A stretch of 57,674 nt of DNA, from assembly GCA_017935065.1 (NCBI GenBank), contig JAGBIF010000027.1:1-57674 (forward strand), given 5' to 3'. The notes under the pieces are model-generated. The model did not search any database, was not told where the DNA came from, and was given only the letters and a program-made list of their open reading frames with translations. The translations under genes and the position numbers were made by a program. Positions 38,584 to 47,861 of this stretch are shown piece after piece (positions within the stretch are counted from its first letter, which is position 1; every line of letters begins with the position of its first letter). The stretch is from Clostridia bacterium (lineage in GTDB: Bacteria > Bacillota > Clostridia > Oscillospirales > CAG-272).

Positions 38584-40225
38584 CGTCAGCTCTGCCCCCT
38601 TCGTCTATTGTCTTTGCCACAGCTTCAGCCGTTTTTCTTTCGTAAATGCCAAAGGCAAGCACACCGATAAAGAAAAGGGCACAGACAAGGACAAGCGTAT
38701 TTCCTATATATGAATAGAGCGTTCTGTCCGAGCGAGGCGATACCCCGCAGGTCGCATAGTCCTCGGTGAGAAGCTCGGTTTCGGCAAGAACCCTACCGCT
38801 TGGGGAAATGACGGTGCTGACACCCGTAACCGCCGAGCGCGCTATATATCTTCCCGTCTCAACCGCGCGAAGCCTTGCCTGATTGTTGTGAATATATATC
38901 GCCACCGAGTCGGAAAACCAGGAATCGTTCGTACCAAGCACGATAAGCTCGGCACCGTCGCGAACCGTGTCAAGCGAGAGGTCCTCGTATATCGAGTCAA
39001 AGCAGATAAGCGAGCCAACCTTACCGATGCCCTCAACATCGAACAGCTTCGTGCCATAGCCTGGCGTCATATCCGACGAGAGCATTGATATTTCTTCCAT
39101 AAATGGAAGTATCAGAGTAAGTATCGAGCGCATCGGCATATATTCGCCAAAGGGAACTAAATGCCTCTTTTCGTAAACAGTTGTATCCATTTCGCCATCG
39201 GAATGTGTGTAGAAGAAGCAATTTGCGTAGGTGTTAATATCATGGCGAAGCCCACCCCAGATGATAGGCACACCGCATTCCTTCGCAATCTGCCTCACCT
39301 CGTTTTCAAGCGAGCCGTTCGGATTGACGGTGCAGGGAAGGGCGGTTTCGGGCCATACGACAAGGTCGACCTCGCCCCCCTCACAGACCTGCTTCGTGAG
39401 GTCCTGATAGACGGCTACGATGTCAAACGGGTCGGCATCGTAGGATGACTTTGACGAGAAGTTGCCCTGAAGCACCGCGACGGTGAGCTTTTCCTCGCTC
39501 TCGCACCTGCTGTCGGTGATACAGGTGGTAATAATACCCAGCGTGAGGTTGAGCAGGAACACCGAAAGCGCCACACTGCCCCAAAGCCGAAGATTTTTTA
39601 TAAGCGAGCGCGCGCCGCCCTGCTTCAGCCCTATGAGAGAATATGCGATACAGGCGTTGACCGCGCACACGCAAAGGGTGATGAAATAGGAGCCGAAGAG
39701 CGATGCCGAGCCGAAGAAATAGCTTCCTATGGTTTGTGAGAGCGAGAGCCTCGCAAACGGCACGCCCCACCAGCCAACCGTCTGGAACCACTCGAGCATA
39801 ACGAAGCCGACGGCAAGCGTCGGCACCTCAAGCGCCCTCACCCGTCTGAAGGCACCGAGCCTTGCGCACAGCCCGAAAAGAAGAATAAACACCGCGCTGA
39901 TAGAGCCCTGTAAAAGCGGAAGCGCCACCCAGCAAAAGATGACCACCAGCACCGATGCAAATCCGTATATGCCCGTAAAGTCAAGCGGATGCATATAGAG
40001 AAAGAAATGAAAGGCGCAGGCGTAAAATACCGTGAAGAAAAGAAGTCCCGTTCGGTAATACTTTCCGAGCGAGGCGCCCTCGCCCACAAAGGCGAGCAGA
40101 AGATAGAAGAAGCCGACGATACCGCCCCAGGCAAGCCAACCAAGCTGAGAGGGCAGAATAACCGAAAGCCCCGTGACAATACCGCTCAGGGCGGCGATAA
40201 GAGAATTTTTATATTTAGCTTTCAT
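38567..40225 (-). CDS. lnt: Apolipoprotein N-acyltransferase-like protein
   Basis: A 552-aa protein: about six N-terminal membrane helices (residues 1-215), a nitrilase-type domain (about 240-500) and a last membrane helix. The catalytic triad is visible as Glu in VVWPETALP, Lys in EKRHLVPFGEY and Cys in LICFDSIYED (usual family form ICYE). Lnt adds a third acyl chain to lipoproteins in diderms; Lnt-like proteins also occur in some Firmicutes, where the role is less certain. It opens the six-gene operon. AAGG lies about 9 nt before the ATG. Confidence 0.88.
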   Translation of the reverse strand: MKAKYKNSLIAALSGIVTGLSVILPSQLGWLAWGGIVGFFYLLLAFVGEGASLGKYYRTGLLFFTVFYACAFHFFLYMHPLDFTGIYGFASVLVVIFCWVALPLLQGSISAVFILLFGLCARLGAFRRVRALEVPTLAVGFVMLEWFQTVGWWGVPFARLSLSQTIGSYFFGSASLFGSYFITLCVCAVNACIAYSLIGLKQGGARSLIKNLRLWGSVALSVFLLNLTLGIITTCITDSRCESEEKLTVAVLQGNFSSKSSYDADPFDIVAVYQDLTKQVCEGGEVDLVVWPETALPCTVNPNGSLENEVRQIAKECGVPIIWGGLRHDINTYANCFFYTHSDGEMDTTVYEKRHLVPFGEYMPMRSILTLILPFMEEISMLSSDMTPGYGTKLFDVEGIGKVGSLICFDSIYEDLSLDTVRDGAELIVLGTNDSWFSDSVAIYIHNNQARLRAVETGRYIARSAVTGVSTVISPSGRVLAETELLTEDYATCGVSPRSDRTLYSYIGNTLVLVCALFFIGVLAFGIYERKTAEAVAKTIDEGGRADDEASL

Positions 40226-40261
40226 ATATGACCGCCTTCAAATTTTCACTTTCCACCTCCA

Positions 40262-40290
40262 ATTATATCCCACGAGTCCGTTTTTGTCAA
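40262..40290 (-). promoter_or_regulatory. Promoter of the lnt-mrr operon
   Basis: Minus strand TTGACA (40290-40285), 17-nt spacer, TATAAT (40267-40262). A divergent promoter at 40324 serves the plus-strand genes. Confidence 0.78.
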
Positions 40291-40323
40291 TAATAATTAT
40301 TATAGATATCTTAAAGAAAAATA

Positions 40324-40352
40324 TTGCATTTTGTAAATTTTTATGCTAGAAT
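40324..40352 (+). promoter_or_regulatory. Promoter of the DUF512-der-obgE series
   Basis: TTGCAT (40324-40329), 17-nt spacer, TAGAAT (40347-40352) with extended TGc. Confidence 0.65.
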
Positions 40353-40385
40353 AAAGAGAAATCATCGAAGGAAAGAGGGGATAAT

Positions 40386-41696
40386 GTGGTTAAGATAGTA
40401 TCGGTCGGCAGACGCTCGCTTGCCGAGAGGGCAGGTGTTTTGCGCGGTGATATGCTTGTCAGCATTAACGGAAACGCTATCCGCGACGTGCTTGACTACC
40501 GCTTTTACCTTGCCGAGAGCAGTGTCCGACTTTGCATTTTACGAGACGGCAGGGAGATGTGCCTTGACATAGAAAAGGACGAGTACGACGATATAGGTCT
40601 TACCTTTGAGACACCCCTTATGGATAAAAAGCATGCCTGCAAAAACGGCTGTATCTTCTGCTTTATCGACCAGAACCCCGAGGGTATGCGCGAGCCGATT
40701 TACTTCAAGGACGACGATTCGAGGCTATCCTTCATACACGGTAATTATGTTACTCTTACCAATATGACGGCCGATGACGTCGAGCGCATCGTTAAGATGC
40801 GTATGTCGCCTATCAACATCTCGGTGCATACGACAAACCCCGACCTTCGCGTTCTTATGATGAAGAATAAGCACGCGGGGGAGGTGCTGTCCTATCTTGA
40901 TGATTTCAAATCGGCAGGCCTCACCATGGCAGGGCAGATAGTCCTGTGCCGCGGCATAAATGACGGTGAGGAGCTTCTTCGCACGATGCGCGATCTTTCG
41001 CACTACCTGCCCGAGCTTTCGTCTGTATCGGTGGTCCCTGCAGGGCTTACCGCGCACAGAGGCGGGCTTTATCCGCTGTCGCAGTACACACCCGAGGAGG
41101 CGGGTGAGGTCATTGACGCGGTTGTGGGCTTCGGTGATACGCTTTTAAAGCAGTACGGCACGAGGGTATTCTTTCCCGCCGACGAGCTTTACCTCAAGGC
41201 GAAAAGAGAGCTTCCCCCCGAGGAGTTCTACGAGGGCTATCCTCAGATTGAAAACGGTGTCGGAATGCTTCGCTCGTTCATAGAGGAATTCTCGCTTGCC
41301 GAAAGCGATGTCAGCGATATGAGGCGCCTGCTTAAGAGAAGGAGAAATATATCGGTTGCGACAGGAGAAGCATCCTACGGTATGATTTCTTCGCTATGCG
41401 ATAGGGTAATGCAAATTTGCCCTAATATGAAAATTAAGGTTTACAAAATAGTCAATAATTTCTTCGGACATTCAATCACAGTATCAGGACTTCTTACAGG
41501 AAAGGATATTCTTGAACAGCTGAAGGGTGAGGCACTCGGTCAGGAGCTTCTGATACCCGAAAACGCCCTTCGCCGTGATGATGACGATTTCCTCTGCGGA
41601 ATGACGAGAAAAGAGCTGTCACGCGCCCTTTCGGTGAGGGTCACACCCGTTCCTTCTGACGGGTACGAGCTTTTGCGCAGGCTTCTTCGCGCATAG
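40386..41696 (+). CDS. DUF512 protein (PDZ plus radical-SAM-like)
   Basis: A 436-aa protein. Residues 1-60 form a PDZ-like domain (SLAERAGVLRGDMLVSINGNAI). Cys85, Cys89 and Cys92 in HACKNGCIFCFIDQ form the CxxxCxxC of a radical SAM cluster, followed by FKDDDSRLSFIHGNYVTLTN and the DUF512 domain. The family is found next to der in many Clostridia, and a function is not established. Translation starts at GTG 40386; the overlapping ATG at 40384 runs into a stop after four codons. Confidence 0.9.
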   Translation: MVKIVSVGRRSLAERAGVLRGDMLVSINGNAIRDVLDYRFYLAESSVRLCILRDGREMCLDIEKDEYDDIGLTFETPLMDKKHACKNGCIFCFIDQNPEGMREPIYFKDDDSRLSFIHGNYVTLTNMTADDVERIVKMRMSPINISVHTTNPDLRVLMMKNKHAGEVLSYLDDFKSAGLTMAGQIVLCRGINDGEELLRTMRDLSHYLPELSSVSVVPAGLTAHRGGLYPLSQYTPEEAGEVIDAVVGFGDTLLKQYGTRVFFPADELYLKAKRELPPEEFYEGYPQIENGVGMLRSFIEEFSLAESDVSDMRRLLKRRRNISVATGEASYGMISSLCDRVMQICPNMKIKVYKIVNNFFGHSITVSGLLTGKDILEQLKGEALGQELLIPENALRRDDDDFLCGMTRKELSRALSVRVTPVPSDGYELLRRLLRA

Positions 41697-41732
41697 GATT
41701 GACTTTTTGTATTTTGGAGAAAGGAGCTTGTT

Positions 41733-43064
41733 ATGGCAAAACCTATTGTTGCAATAGTCGGCAGACCGAATGTTGGAAAGAGCACTCTTTTTAATAAGCT
41801 TATAGGCGAGAGGCGCTCGATAGTCGAGGACACCCCAGGTGTCACAAGAGACAGAATATACGCCGATGCCGAGTGGAATAACAAAAAATTTACGGTAATT
41901 GATACGGGCGGTATCGAGCCAAAGAGCGACGATACCATTCTTAAGCAGATGCGCACGCAGGCAGAGCTTGCGATTGCCACTGCCGACGTTATCGTTTTTA
42001 TGTGCGACGTGAGGGCGGGGCTTCTTGCGGATGACCGCGATATCGCGGTTATGCTGAAGCGCTCGGGCAAGCCCGTTATACTCTGTGTCAACAAGGTCGA
42101 CAGGGTGGGCGAGCTTCCGCTTGAGTTTTACGAGTTTTACGAGCTTGGCTTTGAGGATGAGCCTATCGCGCTGTCCTCGCTTCACGGCACGGGCTCGGGA
42201 GATCTGCTTGACGCTATCGTCGGGGCCTGCAGCTTCGAGGATGACGGGGATGAGGAGAGCGATGTTATCAGCGTTGCCGTTATCGGAAAGCCAAACGCGG
42301 GAAAGTCATCTATTATCAACCGTATGTGCAGCGAGGAGCGAATGATAGTTTCGGATATCGCGGGCACGACGAGAGACGCGGTGGATACGCTGGTTGAAAA
42401 CGAGTTCGGCAGATACAACTTCATCGACACCGCGGGCATCAGGCGCAAGTCCAAGGTTGAGGACAGAATAGAGAAGTACAGCGTGCTTCGCGCCAATATG
42501 GCGGTGGAGCGTGCCGACGTCTGTCTCATTATGATAGACGGTAAGGACGGTATAGTTGAGCAGGATGAGAAGATAGCGGGAATTGCTCACGAGGCAGGCA
42601 AGGCGTCTATTATCGTGGTCAACAAGTGGGATGCGGTCGATAAGGATAATTCCACCGTAAACGAGTACACCAAGCGCATCAGGAACGCCCTCGGCTATAT
42701 GCCCTACGCACCGATAATCTTCGTCTCGGCGCTCTCTGGACAGAGGGTTATGAATATCTATGAAATGATAAATGCGGTTTACAACGAGAGCTGTCACCGA
42801 GTATCTACGGGTATGCTGAACGATGTGCTGAACGATGCGATGAACCGCGTACAGCCCCCCTCGGACAAGGGCAAGCGTCTCAAGATATACTATATGACGC
42901 AAATCTCGGTGCGCCCGCCCACATTCGTAATCTTCTGCAACTCGGAGGAGCTGTTCCACTTCTCTTACAGAAGATATATAGAGAACTGTCTACGCGATAC
43001 CTTCGGCTTTGAGGGTACACCGATAAGACTTGTTATCAGGCAAAAGGGCGACAAGGAGGACTAG
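41733..43064 (+). CDS. der: Ribosome biogenesis GTPase Der (EngA)
   Basis: A 443-aa protein with two tandem GTPase domains and a C-terminal KH-like domain. Domain 1 has GRPNVGKSTLFN, DTGG and NKVD; domain 2 has GKPNAGKSSIIN, DTAGIRRK and NKWD. The KH-like part holds KIYYMTQISVRPPTFVIFCN. It is required for 50S assembly in bacteria. GGAGAAAGGAG precedes the ATG. In many Clostridia plsY and gpsA follow; here obgE does. Confidence 0.96.
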   Translation: MAKPIVAIVGRPNVGKSTLFNKLIGERRSIVEDTPGVTRDRIYADAEWNNKKFTVIDTGGIEPKSDDTILKQMRTQAELAIATADVIVFMCDVRAGLLADDRDIAVMLKRSGKPVILCVNKVDRVGELPLEFYEFYELGFEDEPIALSSLHGTGSGDLLDAIVGACSFEDDGDEESDVISVAVIGKPNAGKSSIINRMCSEERMIVSDIAGTTRDAVDTLVENEFGRYNFIDTAGIRRKSKVEDRIEKYSVLRANMAVERADVCLIMIDGKDGIVEQDEKIAGIAHEAGKASIIVVNKWDAVDKDNSTVNEYTKRIRNALGYMPYAPIIFVSALSGQRVMNIYEMINAVYNESCHRVSTGMLNDVLNDAMNRVQPPSDKGKRLKIYYMTQISVRPPTFVIFCNSEELFHFSYRRYIENCLRDTFGFEGTPIRLVIRQKGDKED

Positions 43065-43097
43065 CTCGCCGAGTAGCTCTTCAGAAAGGAGAGGCTT

Positions 43098-44375
43098 ATG
43101 TTTATTGACAACATTAAAATTTATATCAAGGCAGGCGACGGCGGAAACGGAGCTATCGCCTTCCACAGAGAAAAATATGTATCCGAGGGCGGTCCCGACG
43201 GCGGTGACGGCGGTCACGGAGGTAATATAATATTTAAGGTAGACGAGGGTGCGAATACCCTTCTTGCCTTCCGCTACAAGCGAAAGTTCGTTGCCGAAAA
43301 CGGTGAGAACGGTATGGGGGGCAAGAAGCACGGCAAAAGCGGTAAGGATACGGTCATTCTCGTGCCGAGGGGAACTCTTATCAGAAATGCCTCTGACGGA
43401 AGAATTATCTTCGATATGGCATCGGCAGATGAGTTCGTCGTATGCAAGGGCGGCAGAGGCGGCTTCGGAAACCGTCACTTCGCAACCCCCACGCGGCAGA
43501 TACCCCGCTTCGCGAAAAACGGAACCAAGGGGGAGGAGCGCGAGGTCCTGCTGGAGCTTAAGATGCTTGCCGAGGTAGGTCTTGTCGGCTTTCCCAATGT
43601 AGGAAAATCCTCAATTCTCTCGCGCATATCCGCGGCAAAGCCAAAGATTGCGAACTACCACTTCACCACGCTCTCACCAAACCTCGGTATGGTGTCGGTC
43701 GCGGGCGGGCGAGGCTTCCTCGCCGCGGATATCCCCGGGCTTATCGAGGGCGCATCTATGGGACTTGGTCTCGGTCACGCCTTCCTTCGCCATGTTGACA
43801 GATGCAGACTTCTTCTGCACGTGGTGGATATCTCGTCACAGGACGGGCGCTCGCCTATAGAGGATATCACCGCAATCGATGCCGAGCTTCGCGGCTATTC
43901 CGAGGAGCTGTCAAAGAGACCTCAGATAGTGGTTGCGAATAAGGTGGATTGCGCCTATCGTGAGAGTGATGAAATAAAGGCCTTTTGTGAGCATGTGAAA
44001 TCACTTGGCCGCGAGCTTGTTTTTGTCAGCGCCGTAACGGGCGAGGGGCTTGATGAGCTTGTAAGGCTCACCTCTCGCGCTCTGTCCGAGCTTCCGCCCA
44101 TCACCGTTTGGGAGCCCGAGGTATCCGAGGATGAAAATCTTCTTCTCGTCGGTGACACCGAGGTTACCGTCACAAGGAAAAACGGCGTCTATGAGGTTGA
44201 GGGCGAGTGGCTCTACAACTTTATGGGAAGAATTAATTTCTCCGACCGCGAATCTCTCGCCTACTTCCAGCGCTCGCTTATCAAATTCGGTGTTATAGAC
44301 CGACTTAAGGAGGCAGGAGTTAAAGAGGGAGACACCGTAAGCATTTTCGGACTTGAGTTTGATTTTGTGTTCTGA
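43098..44375 (+). CDS. obgE: GTPase ObgE/CgtA
   Basis: A 425-aa protein with all three domains. The Gly-rich Obg fold at the N-terminus includes KAGDGGNGAIAFHREKY and PDGGDGGHGG. The G domain has GFPNVGKSSILS, DIPGLIEGAS and NKVD. A C-terminal OCT domain (about residues 345-425) follows. Obg GTPases act in ribosome assembly and stress control. AGAAAGGAGAGG precedes the ATG. It is usually near rplU-rpmA; here it follows der by 33 nt. Confidence 0.96.
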   Translation: MFIDNIKIYIKAGDGGNGAIAFHREKYVSEGGPDGGDGGHGGNIIFKVDEGANTLLAFRYKRKFVAENGENGMGGKKHGKSGKDTVILVPRGTLIRNASDGRIIFDMASADEFVVCKGGRGGFGNRHFATPTRQIPRFAKNGTKGEEREVLLELKMLAEVGLVGFPNVGKSSILSRISAAKPKIANYHFTTLSPNLGMVSVAGGRGFLAADIPGLIEGASMGLGLGHAFLRHVDRCRLLLHVVDISSQDGRSPIEDITAIDAELRGYSEELSKRPQIVVANKVDCAYRESDEIKAFCEHVKSLGRELVFVSAVTGEGLDELVRLTSRALSELPPITVWEPEVSEDENLLLVGDTEVTVTRKNGVYEVEGEWLYNFMGRINFSDRESLAYFQRSLIKFGVIDRLKEAGVKEGDTVSIFGLEFDFVF

Positions 44376-44431
44376 TGCTTTTTGTAAAAATACCTATATT
44401 GTAAACAATTATTTTCAAAGAGGTGAATATT

Positions 44432-45013
44432 ATGGATATGAAGCAATTTGACGGACTTCGCTCGCTTGCCACGATGTGCAGGACGGTAAGACGCTACAAA
44501 ACCGATAGCGCCCCCACACGCGAGGAGCTTTTGTCCTTCGTCGATATCGCTAGAATAAGCCCGAGCGCCGCAAACAGGCAGAGGCTTCTTTATAAGATAA
44601 TTTCAGGTGAGGAGGCAGAGAGGGTATTCTCAATGATATCCCTCGGAGGCTATCTTCCCGAGGACGAGCGCCCCACCCGCGATATGCGCCCGACGGGCTA
44701 TATAGTTATTCTTGCGAAGGAGACCGAGCCCGATACCAACCTTGCTATCGACATAGGAATTGCCGCCGAGAGCATCGTGCTTGCCGCCTGCGAGGCGGGC
44801 TATGGCTCGTGTATGATAAGAAGCTTCAAGCGAGAGGGAATTCTTTCGCTCATCAAGGCAGAGGGGCTTACCCCTCATCTCGTTATCGCCCTCGGCAAAG
44901 CATCCGAGTGCGCGAGAATAATCCCGATGAAGGACGGGGATGTGAGATACTACCGCGACGGCGGCTGTAACCTCGTTCCCAAGCGCGACCTTTGCGACGT
45001 AGTGGTTGAGTAA
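44432..45013 (+). CDS. Nitroreductase-family protein
   Basis: A 193-aa flavoprotein-like enzyme: CRTVRRYKTDSAPTREELL and ARISPSAANRQ are the phosphate- and flavin-binding segments of nitroreductases, and IDIGIAAESIVLAACEAGYGSCMI is the conserved central helix. The family uses FMN and NAD(P)H. GAGG lies 8-9 nt before the chosen ATG; a GTG three codons upstream overlaps that site. Substrate unknown. Confidence 0.87.
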   Translation: MDMKQFDGLRSLATMCRTVRRYKTDSAPTREELLSFVDIARISPSAANRQRLLYKIISGEEAERVFSMISLGGYLPEDERPTRDMRPTGYIVILAKETEPDTNLAIDIGIAAESIVLAACEAGYGSCMIRSFKREGILSLIKAEGLTPHLVIALGKASECARIIPMKDGDVRYYRDGGCNLVPKRDLCDVVVE

Positions 45014-45021
45014 TATAAGAC

Positions 45022-45059
45022 AGGGGCTGTCCGTTTGCGACAGCCCCTTACTGCTTTTG
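45022..45059. terminator. Terminator between convergent genes
   Basis: A 10-bp stem AGGGGCTGTC (45022-45031)/GACAGCCCCT (45039-45048) followed by TACTGCTTTT. The gpr stop is adjacent at 45060. Confidence 0.72.
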
Positions 45060-45863
45060 TTATAGCCCGAAGGCAAGATTTATCCCGCTTGCGATAAGCT
45101 CTGCCGCGCTGTCGGTTATCGCGTCCGTGTGCCTGTCGCATACCAGCATTTCCTCGAGGCTGTCACCGTCCTCGGAAAGCACCTCGGCGCGAAGCAAGGT
45201 CGGTGCGCCTATCGCGATAACGGGAATACCTACGGTTTCTCTGTTGATAGGAAAGCATCCCTCGCCGACACCGCTTCCAGGAATAATACCCGTGTCGGAA
45301 ATCTGTATACAGGAGCCGAGCCTCTTTTCCGAGGTGCAGGCAAGCGCGTCTATCGCAAGGCAAAGCCCTATTCCCGCAGCACCGCCCACCCCAACGATGA
45401 TATCCCTTAGGGAAAGTCCTGTTCTTGCGGCAGTCCCGGGGGCTATCACCGCCACCTCGCACCCGAGGCGCCCCGTATCGGTGCCCGCCGTGGCTACTAT
45501 CCTGTCGGCGGCTTTTGGCCCTAGCGTGTCGGGTGTCAGCTCGCGCGCGCCAAGTCCTACGGCTAGTATTTTCAGCCCGTCGCGCCGTCCCGCAAGCGCC
45601 CAAAGCTCGTCCGCTATTATCCTCACAGCCTCGCCAAAGTCGCTCCCGTTCATTCTGTCAAGTCGCCCTGTGTGAAGGGTAAAATAGCTTCCGATAGGTC
45701 TTGCGAGGCTATTCTCGCCGTTCTTGTCCTTCACCCTCACGCGCTCGGCGGTAAGCGAGCCCGCCTCTCGCCTTTCAAATTCCACCCCCGCAAGCTTTGT
45801 ATCCGCGCGCGCTCGCTCACAGGCGAGGTCGGAGGTATATTTTCCGTAAGGGCTTTTCCTCAT
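45060..45863 (-). CDS. gpr: GPR germination protease
   Basis: A 267-aa protease that degrades small acid-soluble spore proteins during germination. Family motifs are LAVGLGARELTPDTLGPKAAD, GCEVAVIAPGT, IDALA and ISDTGIIPGSGVG. It is shorter than the roughly 370-aa Bacillus enzyme, mainly by internal loops. The ATG at 45863 has AGAGG 8 nt upstream; a GTG three codons earlier overlaps it. A sigma-G-type promoter lies just upstream. Its presence indicates endospore formation. Confidence 0.92.
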   Translation of the reverse strand: MRKSPYGKYTSDLACERARADTKLAGVEFERREAGSLTAERVRVKDKNGENSLARPIGSYFTLHTGRLDRMNGSDFGEAVRIIADELWALAGRRDGLKILAVGLGARELTPDTLGPKAADRIVATAGTDTGRLGCEVAVIAPGTAARTGLSLRDIIVGVGGAAGIGLCLAIDALACTSEKRLGSCIQISDTGIIPGSGVGEGCFPINRETVGIPVIAIGAPTLLRAEVLSEDGDSLEEMLVCDRHTDAITDSAAELIASGINLAFGL

Positions 45864-45883
45864 AAGCGTCACCTCTTTTAAAT

Positions 45884-45913
45884 TATATTGCGCGTGCGAT
45901 GTTGTCTTTATTC
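45884..45913 (-). promoter_or_regulatory. Sigma-G-type promoter of gpr
   Basis: Minus strand GAATA (45913-45909), 18-nt spacer, CAATATA (45890-45884). This fits the forespore sigma-G consensus (gHATR, 18 nt, CATWHTA) with one mismatch. Expected transcription start is about 45877, just before the ribosome binding site. Confidence 0.65.
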
Positions 45914-45994
45914 CTAAATTTGTTAAAGACCTACAAACAAAAAAGCTTCTCTTTGTGCAACTGCACGAAAAAGAGGGGCGAGGGAAATTACTTA

Positions 45995-46023
45995 TTGAAA
46001 ATATTTTGTTTTTGTGATAAAAT
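45995..46023 (+). promoter_or_regulatory. Promoter of the solute-binding-protein gene
   Basis: TTGAAA (45995-46000), 17-nt spacer, TAAAAT (46018-46023), 35 nt before the ATG. Confidence 0.68.
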
Positions 46024-46058
46024 GTTACAGTAAGAATATATATGTTCGGGAGGACAGT

Positions 46059-47798
46059 ATGAAAAAGATTATTTCCATTATACTTACCCTTGCCGCGTTG
46101 CTTGGCTGTATGACGGCACTTTCGTCGTGCGGCGCGCCTAAGAATGCGGGCGCTGAAATAAGCGTGTACCTCGGCGAGGAGATTTATGATTTCGACCCCA
46201 CGGATTACTATGTGGACGCTAATCAGGAGGCGGTAATGAGCCTTCTCTTTGAGCCGCTTTTCAACCTTTCTGAGGACGGTGATCTTGAGAAGGACGCTAT
46301 GGCAAAGGGCTATCGCGTTGACAAGGAGCTTCGTCAGATAGTTATCGAGCTTCGCGAGTCCTACTGGTCTGATGAAAAGCAGGTTGCGGCAGAGGATTTC
46401 GTTTACGCGTGGCGTAACGTGCTTCTTGACCCTACCAGAGCAAACGCATCCGCGGCGCTTCTTTACGATATTGAGAATGCCGCCGATATCAAGCGCGGTG
46501 AGAAGTCGGTTTACGAGCTTGGCGCTGTCGCATCCGCAACCGATGAGATAACCATCACCTACCGCGAGGGCGCGGACGTGCAGAGGCTTCTTAAAAATCT
46601 CGCGTCGGTTGCTACCTCACCTATCCGTCAGGATATCTACGATACCGCAAGCGGATACTTTACGAAGGTAATCAACTACGCGGTGACGAACGGACCTTTC
46701 AAAATCGCTACCGTTGACTACGCACAGGGAAGCTTCACCGTTGCAAGAAACGTAGGCTACCATCAGCCCACCACCGAAAAGAACTTTACCAAGCAGGTAA
46801 AGCCCGCGGAGCTTATCTCTTCCTTCAATATTGCGGGCAATACCGCACCCGTTACCGTCAAGGACCTTGAGGAGAAGGTTGTGTTCTATATGAGCGATGC
46901 AACCCTTGCCGACAGGAAGGAGAACGAGCGTGATGCAAAGCGTGCTGACGCGCTTTCCACCTATACCTATGTATTCAATGTTGAAAATCCTCTTTTCGCT
47001 ATCAAGGAGGTAAGGGCGGCGCTCTCTATGGCGCTCGACCGCGAGGCTATCGTATCGGCTATCACCTTTGGCAAGGCGGCTACGGGCTTCCTTACCGAGA
47101 GCTATAAGGATATAAGAAAGAACAACGCGCTGATAAGCACCACCGCAAAGACCTCTGAGGCACAGGAGCTGCTTGCGGGCGTTGACTTTACGGGCATTGA
47201 CAGGAGCTTTACTCTTACCGTTAACGGTGACGAGGAGTCGGTTGCTATTGCAAATCTTGCAAAGAGCGCGTGGGGCGCTCTCGGCTTTACCGTAACGGTT
47301 GAGACCGTAAACGAGGTTACGACCAATATCGTTGACTTCAAGAACGGTGAAAAGACCGCCATCAAGGATTCGGCGCTTCAGCTTCTGGCAAAGTCGGCAG
47401 CCTCGGGCAAGCGTGACTTTGACGTTATCGGAATTGACTGGATGCTTTATTCAAGCGATGCTTTCGTTCCGCTTACCGCCTTCTCGACAGGCTTTAACGG
47501 AAACGGCACCAAGTTCGGCCCCGAGGGCTTCTTCGGCAGCATCGGCGGATGGAGATCCGAGGCATACGATGCGCTTATCAAGGAGGCATATGAGGCTACC
47601 GATAAGTCGGTAAGAAATGAAAAGCTTCGCGCGGCAGAAAAGCTTATGCTTGATGAGGCTGCGGTTGCCCCCGTGGTATTCAACCAGAGCTTCTACTTCA
47701 CCTCGCGCGACCTTTCGGGAGTTGAATTTGACGGCTTCGGCAACGCGGTATTCACCGACGTCAGCCAGAAGAACTACGAGAAGTATCTTAACGATTAA
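46059..47798 (+). CDS. Peptide/oligopeptide ABC transporter solute-binding lipoprotein (SBP family 5)
   Basis: A 579-aa lipoprotein. The signal peptide ends LSSC and Cys24 is the lipidated residue. The mature part has DPTDYYVDANQEAVMSLLFEPLF, AEDFVYAWRNVLLDPTR and REAIVSAITFGKA, typical of OppA-like family 5 proteins that capture peptides or similar ligands. No permease or ATPase genes adjoin, so it is an orphan receptor. GGGAGG precedes the ATG. A hairpin follows the stop. Confidence 0.9.
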   Translation: MKKIISIILTLAALLGCMTALSSCGAPKNAGAEISVYLGEEIYDFDPTDYYVDANQEAVMSLLFEPLFNLSEDGDLEKDAMAKGYRVDKELRQIVIELRESYWSDEKQVAAEDFVYAWRNVLLDPTRANASAALLYDIENAADIKRGEKSVYELGAVASATDEITITYREGADVQRLLKNLASVATSPIRQDIYDTASGYFTKVINYAVTNGPFKIATVDYAQGSFTVARNVGYHQPTTEKNFTKQVKPAELISSFNIAGNTAPVTVKDLEEKVVFYMSDATLADRKENERDAKRADALSTYTYVFNVENPLFAIKEVRAALSMALDREAIVSAITFGKAATGFLTESYKDIRKNNALISTTAKTSEAQELLAGVDFTGIDRSFTLTVNGDEESVAIANLAKSAWGALGFTVTVETVNEVTTNIVDFKNGEKTAIKDSALQLLAKSAASGKRDFDVIGIDWMLYSSDAFVPLTAFSTGFNGNGTKFGPEGFFGSIGGWRSEAYDALIKEAYEATDKSVRNEKLRAAEKLMLDEAAVAPVVFNQSFYFTSRDLSGVEFDGFGNAVFTDVSQKNYEKYLND

Positions 47799-47809
47799 GC
47801 AAATGAAAT

Positions 47810-47850
47810 AGACACTGCAGGGTGCGTATTCTCTGCAGTGTCTGCAATTT
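47810..47850 (+). terminator. Hairpin between the SBP and DUF4364 genes
   Basis: A 10-bp stem GACACTGCAG (47811-47820)/CTGCAGTGTC (47833-47842) followed by TGCAATTT. The T-run is weak, so termination may be partial. Confidence 0.55.
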
Positions 47851-47861
47851 ATGAGGAAAAT

